A stretch of DNA of 64,000 nucleotides from Spirometra erinaceieuropaei (Eukaryota > Platyhelminthes > Cestoda > Diphyllobothriidea > Diphyllobothriidae), in NCBI GenBank assembly GCA_902702965.1, contig CACRXP010000089.1, forward strand, positions 697,459-761,458. Reading direction: 5' to 3'. Made by a program: the position numbers and the translations under genes. The notes beneath the pieces were generated by a model. That model did no database searches. It worked only from the letters and a program-made list of their open reading frames with translations, and was not told the DNA's origin. Below, piece by piece: positions 1 to 11,730 of the stretch (position 1 is its first letter; each line of letters begins with the position of its first letter).

Positions 1-555
1 TTTCGAACAAAGATTACCTTAGCGACATGTTCTTTTCACTTCGTTCAGTTTTTACCGAAGAAGAAGGAGTATGCCACTTTAAGAGGTTTCATAGACCATG
101 CATCTTCCCAGGCAAAACTTGTTTTCAGTTTTTTTCCTGGGTCTTCGAACGAAGAGCCATGCATTTCCTCTACAACAGTTCCATAAAGAAGTTTTTTGGT
201 GTTCGTAATATATTGTAATACATGGGGATTTCGTTGTACACTTTGCAAGCAGTATGAATAAGCCTGCAAATATTAGGCCACAGATTATCATGCGGGCACA
301 CTAAAATGTCTTATAATTACCAACTTTTGTCAAACCTAAAGGCTTCCTTCTTTGAGGAGCGACTCAAAATGGCACCTTCACAGTAGTAATTCTAAAGTTC
401 GCTACAATTTCTTTCTCTGAAAACCCAGTTGTCTCGCCCTCGGCCAGAAAGAATGTAATTGGATTTCATGCGTGGAACTCAAGACCACCCGTATTATTAG
501 TTAGACTCCTGGAAGCCTCTGCGAGCCTAATAGTTCGCCTTTTTACTCCTCTTAG

Positions 556-881
556 GTTTGTTGCAATGGGTCGGGCTCGACGACTTGTTTTGATGGGGGC
601 TTCAAGCCTTGCAAGTCCTTCTCTGAATGCCGCAGAACCGTTGGCGACGTGTCTTCCTGCGCTGCTCGTCTGGCCAAGGCAGCTAAACCGCCATTGAGTC
701 ACTGGCTTGCGCGAGAGGCAGTCCTACCACCGGCTCTGCAAAAGGACTTTAAAACCCCACCAACAGCCACTATTCCACCCTACCTGCGCGAGATGCGAGC
801 CATCGCGGCCTCAGATAGTACCCACTGGTTGGCAGCTTCCTGCGTGGATGTAAAGGCAGACAACGCCTCATGGGAGAGACG
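556..881 (+). CDS. Gene A, penultimate coding exon (unrecognised protein)
   Basis: This stretch is open in one frame for 108 codons. It is preceded by a pyrimidine-rich tract ending in CTCTTAG at 555 and followed by a donor-like GTGCGT at 882. It starts on a codon boundary and ends after two bases of a codon, which fits the one-base start of the exon at 5373. The encoded segment begins with a Cys-rich part (CCNGSGSTTC and following) and continues into a basic/hydrophobic part with SHWLAREAVLPPAL and REMRAIAASDSTHWLAASC. I do not recognise the family. A second frame is open only for the first third of the exon. The 5' part of the gene must lie left of the window, or in bases 1-555 where I see no convincing exon. 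Confidence 0.4.
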
Positions 882-1133
882 GTGCGTCAATCCCTCCTTT
901 TCTTGCTTTTTTTCCGAACGTAAGGTCTTTTTCTTTCCTTAGTTGATTTCCAGTGCAGTGGCAGACGAAACCGCCTCCCATTTGTGATATTAATTAATGT
1001 GTATCGAGATAGAGTAAACCGAATGCAAACTGCAGTAGTCTAGGTGGTGTTAATCTCGATTGCCTCTCACTATCCACGAGTGTCATGGCCAGCTCAATCA
1101 GATGGCCGTCTCTGTTAAGTCAGGTGTTGAATG

Positions 1134-1205
1134 ACGTAAATGACAAAAACAAGGGAGACTGATGGCCATTTCTGTCTTATCAGCCGTCGTCACCCAGCCA
1201 ACATC
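1134..1205 (-). repeat. SINE family 1 fragment
   Basis: This fragment matches the body of the SINE at 59075-59421: an ACAAGGGAGACTG block, then GGCCATTTCTG, then CAGCCGTCGTC. The tRNA-like head is missing. Strand is given by the tRNA-like promoter boxes of the complete copies, which read on the minus strand when the body reads this way. It lies in the gene A intron. Confidence 0.6.
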
Positions 1206-1429
1206 CTGTTGTGTCTAAGATATTATAATATTATGTCTCAAGCTAACCAATCTTAAGTAACCACTTAAGTAATCCTCTCTAGTCGAAAACGCATTAAGGA
1301 ATTTTGGTTAAAATTTAATGAGATCGGTCACTGACTGCATATGTGTTTGGGCCGTTTCTCGTCAAGCAAAAATAATACGCATGAAAGGGGGCTGGGCGTT
1401 GGAATAGCTCTTCGTTCTCAAGGGAATCA

Positions 1430-2090
1430 CCATTGCAAGTGGCCAGCTATGTCGACCTGCAGAACATACTTTGGATGATTAATGAAGTCGCCAACTCTGT
1501 TGATTTGTCCGTCAATGCATGGAAGACCTGTGTTTTCGAGCCGCATTTTGAAAACAGGAGAAACCACCCCTTGCGATAAACGCCAATCAACCTGGAGAAT
1601 CGGACAGCGTTGAGTACTTCGGGGTGAAGTTGCTGTCAGAGTAAGGACAGTATCTTCTCTCAATCCTCAGAAAGCGTCTCTGCTGCCAGAAAATCTGTGC
1701 CGAGCATTCGTCTGGTCGGTCTGCTCGTATGCTTGTGAATTCTGGACTATGTGCACTAGATATGAGCCAAACTGGAGATATTTGTTCACCGAATGAAGCG
1801 CACCGATTTTATCTCGAATGAGACAGCCGACGCTCGGTGTGACAGCACCGCGGGCATATCTAAGGCTATCTAGTGAAGCCGATTGAGGTTATTTGGGCAC
1901 GTTCCTCGGCATAGGTCCATAAGTTCAACGTTGCTGCCCTTGATTCGGCGCCGCTGCCTACCCAAAAGCGTTAAGGCAGACATCGGCTCAAAACCTGGCT
2001 CAATTTAGTCCGTAAAAACAAGATGGCATTTGGTCAAGCTCCGCGGATCCCCTTGCATAGTTCATGCACTGCAGTGCGCAATTTCACTGA
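1430..2090 (+). mobile_element. RTE-type LINE remnant, C-terminal part of reverse transcriptase
   Basis: Plus-strand translation over several frames gives the post-catalytic part of an RTE-like reverse transcriptase. It contains INEVANSVDLSVNAWKT, then ISNETADARCDSTAGISKA, then a LRLFGHVPRH-like block. The same order occurs in the copy at 47340-49080. Stops and frameshifts occur throughout, so this is a dead 5'-truncated copy. It sits in the gene A intron in the same orientation as the gene. Confidence 0.7.
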
Positions 2091-2734
2091 GGTAATCTTT
2101 AGTAAGCACGTTTACGACCGTTCTTATTTTAGTTAACAGTTATGTGAACGCACTTCTCTTCCTCGCGTGGTCACCCTAGAATTACTGGTACAGTCTCGTC
2201 CCTTTTGCGGACCACAGCCTTTTTCTGCTAAAACCGTTTTCCTCAAGGCCTCGGGCGATTTCTGTGAAATTTCTATTTGGTTGACTTGAATTTCCCCACT
2301 TCCTGGGGATTTGTGAGCCTTATCTTTGCCAGTCCATGGTGAACATTATGTTCTTGTTTACGAGAAAGAAGTTATTGACTGAATACCACGTGGTCGTTTC
2401 ATTTCCCTGTGCGCAGTGCGGAAAAAGTCATCTGGTATTCGGAAACAGTAGGTTTGCTGTGTTAGGCAAGCCGGGAAAATAACATGCATGACCTTGATCG
2501 AGTTTGCTGTGCCAAGTATTTTGCACCAGCTTCTGTTTCCTCATCTCCCAGGCTCCATTTTAGGCCCAACGCATTTCCAAGCTTGTTGCTTGGCCTCTAG
2601 GCAAGATGTAGGCTGAGAGAGCCCTTGCAAACTTGCCCCATCAAGTTCGTATATAGATGTTCTGATGTGTTTTTCACACGGCCACGCGATAGTGGAGGCT
2701 GTTTGGTGTGAAAAGTAAAGGAGGCGTTCACCGG

Positions 2735-3090
2735 GAGAAGTGTATTGGAAGTCCGATGTTTCGAATAGTTGTTTCGTCTATCCATCTTCAGCGACTGGGA
2801 AGTCATGCACACAGCTCTCCTTATATGGTGCACTTTGTTTAAAGCCCGGGGGAAATCCAGGTCATGGTGACATGCAGGTCCGATGCCGCGACACAGGCGG
2901 CACTGGCGGGCCAGGCATCAAACAAAGTGCGCCATGTACGGAGAGCTGTGTGCATGACTTCCCTGTTTCTGAACATGGGTAGACGAAACAAATACTCGAA
3001 ACGTCAGACCTCCAATACGTCTCATACGGGGGACACCTCCTCTTTTGATATGCCACCTGGGAATCACATTTTCACTACTATTACTGTTTG
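2735..3090. repeat. Inverted-repeat element, family R3
   Basis: The arm at about 2738-2841 reappears as its reverse complement at about 2925-3022 with roughly 85-90% identity by eye. Shared blocks include GTGCATGACTTCCC and GAAACAAA. The ~85-base spacer is GC-rich. A third copy of the right arm and the sequence after it (GCCACCTGGGAATC) occurs at 38645-38780. There is no coding potential; a foldback or MITE-like non-autonomous element is the simplest reading. Confidence 0.6.
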
Positions 3091-3099
3091 ATGTTGTTG

Positions 3100-5250
3100 C
3101 AATTAAATCCCGTGCATGGACTCTCAGCGGTAAGCGAAGTGTTTTTCGTCCCCATCTGTCTTGTCGGGAGGGCACAGCAACCGTTATCTTTCCCTTGCTC
3201 GACCGCACTGAGCCTTTTTCTTTCTTCAAAGTAGTCTTTGGGAAAACTATAATAGATGCCGTAGGACTTGACACGTTGCTTATCAGGTCGTATACTACTT
3301 TGTCGTAATACGTGGGGAGTTTTTCGAAGGGCTTTTATAGGGGACTGGCTTTCCTAAGATCGATTCAATGCTTTCCAACACCCATTCCGTCATATGAGCC
3401 ACCGTTCAACATTGATGTCATTCTGTTACTTCACCGATCTTCAGTTGTCCAAGTGGGTCAGGGATGGGTTCCTTACGTTAACGTCTACACGCTTAGTATG
3501 TCCATTGAGGTGCAATAACGACTAGCCGCATTGGTGCAACCCTCGCAGTGACCCTCTGAAAATGGACAGGTACACTATGGTTCGACCCGGGGAGGATGCT
3601 GGGCCCGACGGTCTTTAGTGCTCAACGATTATCGTGGGTCAAAACGGCTCATCATGCTGCTGACCTTGGGGTCTGTCAAACTGGATTTCGTGGCGACCAA
3701 GACGATCGTACACCTGAATTGCTCGCTACTAACGGTTTCCTGATTTGTCATTGAATTCGATCTGTAGGGCTGGAACATAAGGACCGTGCAACGTCTGGTT
3801 ATCTCTGTGGACCTCCAAGAAGAGCAACCAGGCGAGTATCGTCGGTAGCCTGAAAACAGCCGTTTGTGGGGTTTCGTAAATTTTCGGCGACACTGACCTT
3901 TCCCTATGTATAACCACAGGACACACCTGCTCAGCTTACCAAGTTTCCTATGCAAGATCCTCATGAATTAACCTAACCACAAGCCCGGAAACCTGCTGAC
4001 GCCTGCGGCCGTTCGAGTGCCTTACGGATTGGTTAATATTCGCAGCCCAAATTGTGATACTGTTCGACCATCCGTATGCAGTTGTTGTCATTGTTTAACG
4101 GTTGGTGTTAAGCCCAACTCAAGCGCGCTGGCCGAAAAACCTGGTTTATCCCTGACTTACCGGACGTCGGCTGTGCATGGCAACTCTCCTATAATTCCTG
4201 GACTCGGAATTAGATGCCTCCAACCACCTTTACAACCAACAAGTTTTAGGCTCCAGGATAGGGCAAGGTGGCCCGTAGAGCTCTATTGAATAATGGGCGG
4301 CTCGACATATCACTATAGCTTGTGAGCACTTTTGTTAGGAACCGATTTTCTATAGACATCCTTGTTACGTCTGGTGGCAGTGTTTCTGAACGGCTACCCA
4401 CTGCTTTTTCGTCAGACTCGAGAGCTTGCTTATTTTGCGGCTATTTTTCGTTGAAGCGACAGCACGCAGCTGACGAGCCGTCGCAAAGTTTTTTGATAAC
4501 ATTAAATCCTGCCCTGCTTGCCTGCGTCAGACTTACTATTCGTCACTAATAGGAACTCCGACTGCACGGGGCCTGCATGTTAGTCTAGCCTCGGAATGTC
4601 AGGCACGTCCTCGAGTCCACTTGTCAGAATTCGGCTAATGAAGTTGGCCCGCACAAATCAGTTGATAAAGCTCGTCTGTTCCTTTAAACCATTATCAACA
4701 GGTCAAGTGCCGTGATCATGGCGCGATGTTCTTTTCCTTTTGCTTTCGTCTTCTCTAAGACGACAGCGCTTAACTCATGCTCCCAGACCAGGTTTGACAC
4801 CCACCTCTGGCGCAGAAATAGGCAGGAAGCAAGCGAAAAATAAACCAGCAGGTCAACGATGAGGACACCTACGTCTTCCATTTTGTACGGTGAAAAGAAA
4901 CCAGGCTCTAGTAGACGATGGTTCTCCTTCCTGTTCATGAAGCCCTCTTATCATCGCAGTTTAGTGCGTAATGGTCCTTAGACCCCTATAAGCCACCTCA
5001 ATGCCTGTCCTGGAGGTTATGGTCCATTTTGGTGGCGGTACATGCGAAAAAACAACTCGCAAATAGTCCTTGAGGAAGTAGATCTAGCTACTTGAGCCAC
5101 TGAGGGAGGTAGGGACTCGTGTAGGATATACTGCTTGTAGGATGGACTGACTTATCAGCGGCACTGACTCACTGAGTACTGATCAAGTACTGCTCTGGAT
5201 GAATATTACCCTCCTTTGATATGCAAACATTGTGCCTGTGGTGGTTGCTT
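3100..5250. other. Intronic stretch without recognisable genes
   Basis: This is the remainder of the gene A intron. Open frames here (up to 111 codons at 3629-3964, minus) have no recognisable motif, and I see no splice-flanked frame or known transposon domain. It is probably ancient, unrecognisable repeat material. Confidence 0.4.
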
Positions 5251-5372
5251 TCTTGATCTGTTCATGGCCGTCGTTTCAACTGTGCCCAGTCTAAACGCCT
5301 TACTGGCCTCTTCTGTCTGAACTCTGCACAGACATCAGTAGCCTTTCTTGACGCAGGACCTTTATGCTTTAG

Positions 5373-5631
5373 GTGGCTAGCCCGTGCACCTCAGGCGAAG
5401 ACAAGCGAAGGTGTGATCGAAGTCCCGGCTGATGATTCAGATGAAGAGGCCGAAGTAGAAGAGGAGACAGAGAACCCAGAATACCTTGCCGCTGCCACCA
5501 CGAAAGCCAAGTTGGCCCATATCCTATCTGAAGAGATGAGCCCAGAAGCTATGCTTGAAATGATTCCGGCCTATCCTCACCATCACTCGTCCCTTTCCAG
5601 ATGGCTGAATCCTAAATGCGAGGCGCCCTAG
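5373..5631 (+). CDS. Gene A, terminal coding exon
   Basis: The acceptor TTTATGCTTTAG precedes 5373. The frame starts with one base completing the split codon from 881 (CG plus G gives Arg) and runs to TAG at 5629-5631. The product is a C-terminal tail with an acidic run (PADDSDEEAEVEEETENPEY) followed by an amphipathic segment (KLAHILSEEMSPEAMLEMI) and ending in CEAP. A canonical AATAAA lies about 180 bases after the stop. Phase match, acceptor, acidic composition and poly(A) signal together support a real last exon. The protein family is not recognised. The 4.5-kb intron upstream holds a SINE fragment, an RTE LINE remnant and the R3 inverted repeat. Confidence 0.5.
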
Positions 5632-5808
5632 GATAGACCAGACTCAACAGTGGCAGACTGCCTCGTAACCCAGGAATAATTTCTTCATCTCATTGCTCGA
5701 ACGTCGATCAAACTAGAGACATTGTCATCTTATTAGCTCTAGGCCTTGGCTGCTTTGCATCTTTTATCTATTTGATTCAATAGTCCTTTGTCACTAATTG
5801 CCTTCATC

Positions 5809-5814
5809 AATAAA
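5809..5814 (+). terminator. Poly(A) signal of gene A
   Basis: A canonical AATAAA lies about 180 bases 3' of the gene A stop codon in an A/T-rich context. Confidence 0.45.
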
Positions 5815-6010
5815 TTTATTCGATGTCTCACGCCTAATATCTTTAGTCTATGCTTTCAGCACTGCGATAGTCTTGCCGAACAGTGTTTCCTGTGGTCGAT
5901 TGTTCAACGTGTCTTAGTTCCCTCACTTCTGGAATGCTTTAGTAGTTGGGACCAGTTATCAGAGTGTAACCAACTGTTGGTACTCTAATCTCATTCGTAA
6001 AACACTGCAA

Positions 6011-6094
6011 GTTGACATACGGTCATACGAACTGTGGTGTCTTCCGACGTGGATTCACTGTCAAGTCGGCTTTTACTTCCGCAGCACTAGTTCA
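6011..6094 (+). CDS. Possible isolated exon, unassigned
   Basis: An 84-base segment open in frame 0 (28 codons, starting LTYGHTNCGVF) has CTGCAAG before it and the strong donor TTCAG/GTGAGT after it. A second frame is also open, so coding status is weak. It could be the first exon of a plus-strand gene beyond the gene A poly(A) site, possibly linking in phase to the frame at 9785-10032. Confidence 0.15.
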
Positions 6095-7418
6095 GGTGAG
6101 TATCTGCGAATGGCGGTCACTTCTTTATCACATTTGGTCATGCTAACGTAATTCTCAAGGGCGTTGTTTTAGCGAGCTATCGAAATGTATGCTTACTAAT
6201 GCGTATTCTTGTAGATTATGGTGGTACGTGTCCTTGCTCCGTGCCGACCACGCTATTTAGGAGTTAAATACGCCAGGCTCAAATGTCGCTGCCTGCAGAC
6301 GCGCAGAAGACGAGGGTGCCACTAAAAGTAATACAAAAACGTGCGTGTACCCCGACCCACTTTAAGTTGGGTTCGGCAGTACGTGTCATTTATCGCTTAG
6401 ATGGCATTTGCTGACAGTCAAGTCAGTTCGCGGGTACGCGTTGTTGCTTCACTTGTGCATGCATGGAAGTCAGGTTGAGCAACAATGAGTACAGACCAAC
6501 TGCTACATTAGTCTGTAGTTGCCGACCAAAAATATGCCGCGTGTACGCTGATGTAATGCGCCCTTTTTGTGGATTTCAGTCTCGGATCATACTTTCGTTG
6601 TTTCATCAGGACTTAGGAACTGTCACGATTCAGTTCGGTTAGTTTTTAAGCCAAACTCTGTATCCTCCTATGGCGTACTCCCATGGGAGTTATCTCTGGG
6701 TCTACCTGCTGAACTTCTGAGCCTTCAATAACATTGTAGATGGTAGTCGAGGACGCGCATCGAGGTTCACTCATTTAAAACCACGTCTCCCCTCTAAAAG
6801 AGGCTTTGTGGACAAAACATTACCGACAACTAGAACCGCCGACCTCGTAGACGCAATCCCCTAGAAACCCAAAACAAGGACTTTGGTGCGATAATCATTC
6901 GTAGTAACTCTTCCGCTTTACCGTTGGGGGTCCCACTGACTTAAAATCTTCTTAGAACTTCCGATCATTTGACGAAAAATAATGAGATTGCCTCCGGGAA
7001 CCAGTTGTGGTGAAATAGACTACAAAGTCCGGACGAGAACCAAGTGAAGGGAACTTCCCTCTTTTTAGGGGGTAGCGGGCAGTCTACTTCCTGCAAATCC
7101 TTACTAGCGTCTTCGTTTCATTTACTCGGGTTGGAGTTGAGCAATGCGTCTTTGTACTGTACTGACCCATTACTGGCTTTAGTAGCGCTCTGAAGGATTA
7201 TGGTTGACAAAGGCGTCATTCTTTTCGACGAGGCTGCTTTCGCCAGACGTTAACAACAAGCATTTTTTAAGAACAGATTGCTCATAGGAGTTGAATTTCG
7301 CCAAGGTTTTTGAAGTAAGATCAGTAAGAAAGACTACTTTATTTGCCGAATCTTTTAGTCCACTCGAACCGAAATATCCAGTTCGCACCTTGTATCTTTT
7401 TAATCAAGATTTGTCAGT

Positions 7419-7958
7419 CAAGTACAATTCTGAGGAAAATGAAGTGCTCACCGGATCGAGGGACCTGTTCGGCTGACGTTTCGAGGAGCTGAGGCGGCTC
7501 ATCATTATCCAAGCGTCTAGTGAAAAATCGATCAGAATTTTGAATAGACAGCCGGATTAGTTGGCTGATCGATTTTTTTCTCTTTCGCTGCCTTGGCCTA
7601 CTGGCCGTCGCCTGTGAGTTGGTGGCCTCCTGCATTGTGTCGTCACCTCCATTGGGGTTAGTTGCGTTTGCCTCCCCCTTTTTGGGTGAATTGGTCGACA
7701 GACCGTATTTGCCCGATAGTCTTAGGCTCCGTACGACTGTCTTGTCTTCGTCACGGCGGTTGTAGTGACGTAGGACTTTATAGGCCGAAGGAAGGTCTAG
7801 ATGCCTGTTGATGGAGTCGGCATCTGACGCTTTGATAAAGGGTGAGCAGCCCCAGCTCTTCGAAACGTCAGCCATACAAGTCCCTCGATCCGGTATGCAT
7901 CTGATTTTCCTCATATTGTCGACCCGGATCTCTTACTTTTGCTAACCAAGTACAATTC
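7419..7958 (-). mobile_element. Non-autonomous element with ~80-bp terminal inverted repeats, family R4
   Basis: Arms at about 7431-7507 and 7838-7914 are inverted copies sharing GAGGAAAAT, CCGGATCGAGGGAC and CTGACGTTTCGA. The 12-mer CAAGTACAATTC occurs on both sides, at 7419-7430 and 7947-7958. The minus strand carries a 166-codon open frame (7914 to 7417) with a basic stretch SRPRQRKRKKSIS. A diverged copy lies at about 52020-52530 on the plus strand, and similarity spans both the basic stretch and the end region. It is unclear whether the frame was ever translated or is only part of the repeat. Confidence 0.55.
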
Positions 7959-8484
7959 GGCCTGTTAGAACACATGACTTGAAATTAAACTCCCGCTCAC
8001 ACTCACCCCTGCCCACTTTAGCGAATCTCGGCAAATACCCCGCTCAATCAGAAAGGTTCATAAGTTCAGTCTGAAACAGCATGCCAAGTAGAACGTGCGT
8101 TTCGGTCGTAAGCAATAACAAACGTAAAAACATTTGGCTGCCATGGGGCTGATCAAAGGAGTCTCGGTCTGCATTTTTTAATTCAAACTTTTGAGACAAA
8201 CTTTCACTCCGACAGGAAGCTAAAGGTCATCGTAACCCTGGAACTCTCACCCTCAATGTGCCAAGCGGGCCATAAATGTAAACATTGACGGCGATCACGG
8301 GGATTGCCGTAGAGACAAGGATTTTGTCAAACGGTTGGTAAGGTGTCTCTTGGGCCATAACAATCACTTTTGTCTCCGGGTTTCCGTAAAGTAATCCAAA
8401 ATATGTTAGTAAGCAAAACTACGAATTAGCCGGGCTACGAGTACAACTGTAGACGAGGTCCAGGAGGCGGGCTAACTCATGAAA

Positions 8485-9234
8485 TATCAACCGAAATTCC
8501 AAAATGCTTTTTCTTTCTGAAAAGATTAATTAAGCAGGATTGTAAAACCTATCATCGTGCAGCATAATTCTATAATAGTTCAGTTACCTCAGGATGTCGG
8601 CTTTTGACCGAACTTCTTTCCGGCCGCATGCAAAAGTCACACTCTACAAAAAGTGGCTACTTAAGTAGCTTGCATTTTTCTCACTGATTTTCGATGGTCT
8701 TAAAAATTCAATTACATTTCATCAAAAGCATGCATAGAAGTATTCATTATTTCGCTCATTTGTTAGAAAATTACTTTTTATTCTTCCAGTTTTATGCTCG
8801 AGGGAAGGGTATAATTCGGTTTTAAAGAAGTTTCTAATTGTGAGGTTCTTTAATACCGTGAAATGACCATTCATAAAACGTCATGTCTCTGCATTTAACA
8901 ATGTGGCTTGTAAAGTTGACAATATGGCTCAAATCCACTGCTAAATTTTTTGAACGCCCTATGGTCTCCTCTTAATACTGCAGAGAAATTTATTGTTTTT
9001 TGTACGCGTAAAATATATGGTCTGGTCAGCAGTTAAATAAACCTGTTCCGGAGAGCCAATTTTCTTCTTCTAATATATGGTCTGTAGTTAGGAAAACCCT
9101 AAATTCAAGTGTAGCGGCAGGCTGGGTTCAAAATTATTCGGGAATTGGAAGTTTTCGAAAACCAAATTATACACTTCCCTCGATTACGAAATCAGAAGAA
9201 GAAGATGATGAAGAAGACGACGACGACGAAGAAG

Positions 9235-9267
<33 letters not shown>

Positions 9268-9553
9268 TTTTCTTACAAATGAACGAAGTAATGAATACTT
9301 ATATGCATGTTTTTCATGAAATATAATTGAATTCTTAAGATCATCGAAAATCAATGAGAAAAATGCAAGCTACCTAAGCAGCCACTTTTTGCGGAGTCTG
9401 GTTTTTGCATGCGGCCGGACAGAAATTCGGTCAAAAGCCGACATCCTGAGGTAACTGAACTATTATAGAATTATGCTGCACGATGATAGGTTTTACAATC
9501 CTGCTTAATTATTCTTTTCAGAACGAAAACGCATTTTGGAATTTCGGTCGATA
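8485..9553. mobile_element. ~1.07-kb element with ~300-bp terminal inverted repeats
   Basis: The sequence from 8485 to about 8786 is repeated as its reverse complement from about 9260 to 9553. Matching blocks include ACCGAAATTCCAAAATGC, GTAAAACCTATCATCGTGCA and GGATGTCGGCTTTTGACCG. The ~470-base interior is A/T-rich and holds a (GAA)n array next to the right arm. It contains no transposase and I see no clear target-site duplication. This is a long-TIR foldback or MITE-type element. Confidence 0.7.
9194..9264 (+). repeat. (GAA)n / GAC-interrupted microsatellite
   Basis: About 70 bases of purine-rich triplets, mostly GAA with GAT and GAC interruptions, lie inside the long-TIR element beside its right arm. 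Confidence 0.9.
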
Positions 9554-9784
9554 GCCTACCTACTGGAACTTCAAGATAGTGAAAATGCTCTTGCGCTTAA
9601 GGAAATTCATCACATTACCTATCATCGAGAGGACAAAATTTAGTTCCTAACAGTAGAATGCGCGCTGTTTCAGCCGACCTCTCATCTTTTCAAACCCCAA
9701 CTCCTAGCACAGTTCCAGTCTGTCTTAGCACTGATAACACAACAAATGCTACATGTGGGTTTCGTGGTTGGAGTGGAGCGTTAT

Positions 9785-10032
9785 AGGTGAACAGGTCATG
9801 TTACCCAAACAAAGACTACGAGAATCTAGACGCACTGAACTTAGGAAAATCGACCAGCTACGGCCCGACAAAGAACTCACGCCATGAAAGATTGGGGAGA
9901 AACCACCGCCCCGAAAATATCTTCACAGGGATTCAGCCACTCACCATCGGAATGATAACTAATGGCACAAACAACTGTCCAATCCAAAAGACATTTTCCA
10001 TAAACCCGAAGCAGCGAAATGAGTTAGTTTAG
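9785..10032 (+). CDS. Unassigned open frame, possible terminal exon
   Basis: An acceptor-like GTTATAG precedes an 82-codon open frame starting VNRSCYPNKDYENLDALNLG and ending at a stop before 10033. There is no recognisable motif and no obvious poly(A) signal nearby. It may be a chance frame. Confidence 0.18.
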
Positions 10033-10239
10033 CCCAGGCCGGCTACTTGGGTAATTCATGTGATTTTCTGTACGATTTTGTGCATTTGGCGCCTTGACTA
10101 AGCTCAAGGAGGTATAAGTTATGTAATAATTCTGTTCCAGCGAGCCATTCCTTTTCAAGTAATAACACCGCGACTCTCAGATTTACCAGATCCGACCCTG
10201 CCCAAGTGCTCCCTAGTTTTAATTTACACAAAAGCACCC

Positions 10240-11540
10240 TTTAAGACTGATTCCTCCTGTTTTTTTCGATCGCGCTTTGAATGTTTGTTTTCCATAGGTC
10301 AATTTTTGTATCGAATTTCTGAATAAATTCCAATTACTACCTATTTTTATTGGTTATTTGTGCCTCAGAGACAGAAAGTTACTGAAACGCGTGAAATTTA
10401 CTGGCTTAAGAGACCTACGCTACATATTCTTGCTTTCGATTTAATTTGCGTAAACGACGGTGGCGTCTCTGAACCTTGGTTACATTTGCCGGATTCTCCA
10501 CAGCTCTTTAAACGGCGAGGTAATTCCTCCCAGAAACCGAGTGTCAATGTTCTTCAGACTTCTACTTGAATTGAGTCGACGCCCAGACACTTTGCTCGAT
10601 GTTTGTTCCGCCTACCTACTCATTCCCTCAAGAGAGGACGGCTAGCCACGGGCAGCATTTGTAGTCTTTTGATTTTCTTCTTGCAGTCTAAACTCGCCAA
10701 CTGAGAACGTCCATGAAGTGTTCGGCGCGGCGCTTTATTCTTTGCGAATTCTCCAACAATCTAGTTCTGCCGTCTGGCCTGAGCAACAGCACAGTTCGAC
10801 TGGACCGATAGGTGTAGAGTATCTCGGGGGTTTCCTCTGTCATGCTAGTTGTTCTGAATCTCTTGTGACCTCTGTTATATATTGCTTCGACAACAGCGAA
10901 ATGCAACCCTTTCTATTCGTATGTCATGTATGCCGGATCTTCTCGGAGGACGATTGATTTTTTTCGGCGTCTTGGAGCCAATTCTTTTGTTGTCTGCGCG
11001 CTAAATAAAGAGCATTTTATCGGTGGCTGGGCTGGCTTCCCGCACTATGCATCACATATTTCCTAAATTCACATCCTACGGGTATTGCATTTGTTCAGAT
11101 GGTGCTCCTTTCGAAGTATAACATTGACGGCACAGTAATCTTTTCATGATCGGTGGCTTTTTCCATCCGCAACCGAGTAAATGCTAACAGCACTCCTTTA
11201 CTCTTCGTAAGTCAGTAACAGGCTTTAGTTAGTTACTATTTATTCCGACTACTTATTTCATCAATCAACCAATATTTTTTGTTACACCAAGGACTTCAAT
11301 TGAGGTTTATATCTGTTGAGTTGGGGTGGACAGACGTCCAGTACGTAAGACATGACGACCGTAGTTTCAAGATATGTTCAATGAGTTATCGGCGAACTGA
11401 GCAAGTGCGTGTCTCGAATTTTGGGTAAGACCTTATTGTGCGGCCATACATACGGAACATAATACTATCGACCTACTGATTTGCTTCGCGTAGGCGTAAT
11501 TACGTTGAATGTGTTTGTGGCCCCCTTCTAACCTTCAAGT
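10240..11540. other. Stretch without supported genes
   Basis: There are only short overlapping frames on both strands, and no splice-flanked frame or transposon domain that I can support. Confidence 0.35.
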
Positions 11541-11545
11541 TGTCT

Positions 11546-11730
11546 GGGTTAGGGGTAAGGGTAGGGTAAGGTGTTAAGGGTTAGCGTTAGGGGCTAGGGT
11601 TGGGGGTTCGGGTTATGTATTAGGGTAAGGGGTTGCGGTTAGTGTTAGGGCTGCGGTTACGGTTTGGGTTGGAGTGAGGGCAACCCTAACACTCACCTTA
11701 TCCCGAAGCACAACCCCAACCCTAAGACCA
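11546..11730. repeat. Degenerate telomere-like repeats with strand switch
   Basis: From 11546 to about 11680 the plus strand is a run of GGTTAGGG/GGGTTAGGG-like units (GGGTTAGGGG, GGTAAGG, GGGTTCGGG). At about 11681 it switches to the complementary CCCTAA type (CAACCCTAACACTC, CCCCAACCCTAAG). The units are heavily mutated. Confidence 0.75.

Noticed and set aside
4684..4938. 84-codon minus-strand frame as a gene
   Set aside because: No motif, no splice context, and embedded in intron sequence without conservation evidence.
5431..5445. CTGATGA-type motifs (also near 47341, 57970, 61933) as hammerhead ribozymes
   Set aside because: Flatworm SINEs and Penelope elements can carry hammerheads, but none of these sites has a paired stem II followed by GAAA in a closed three-stem arrangement.
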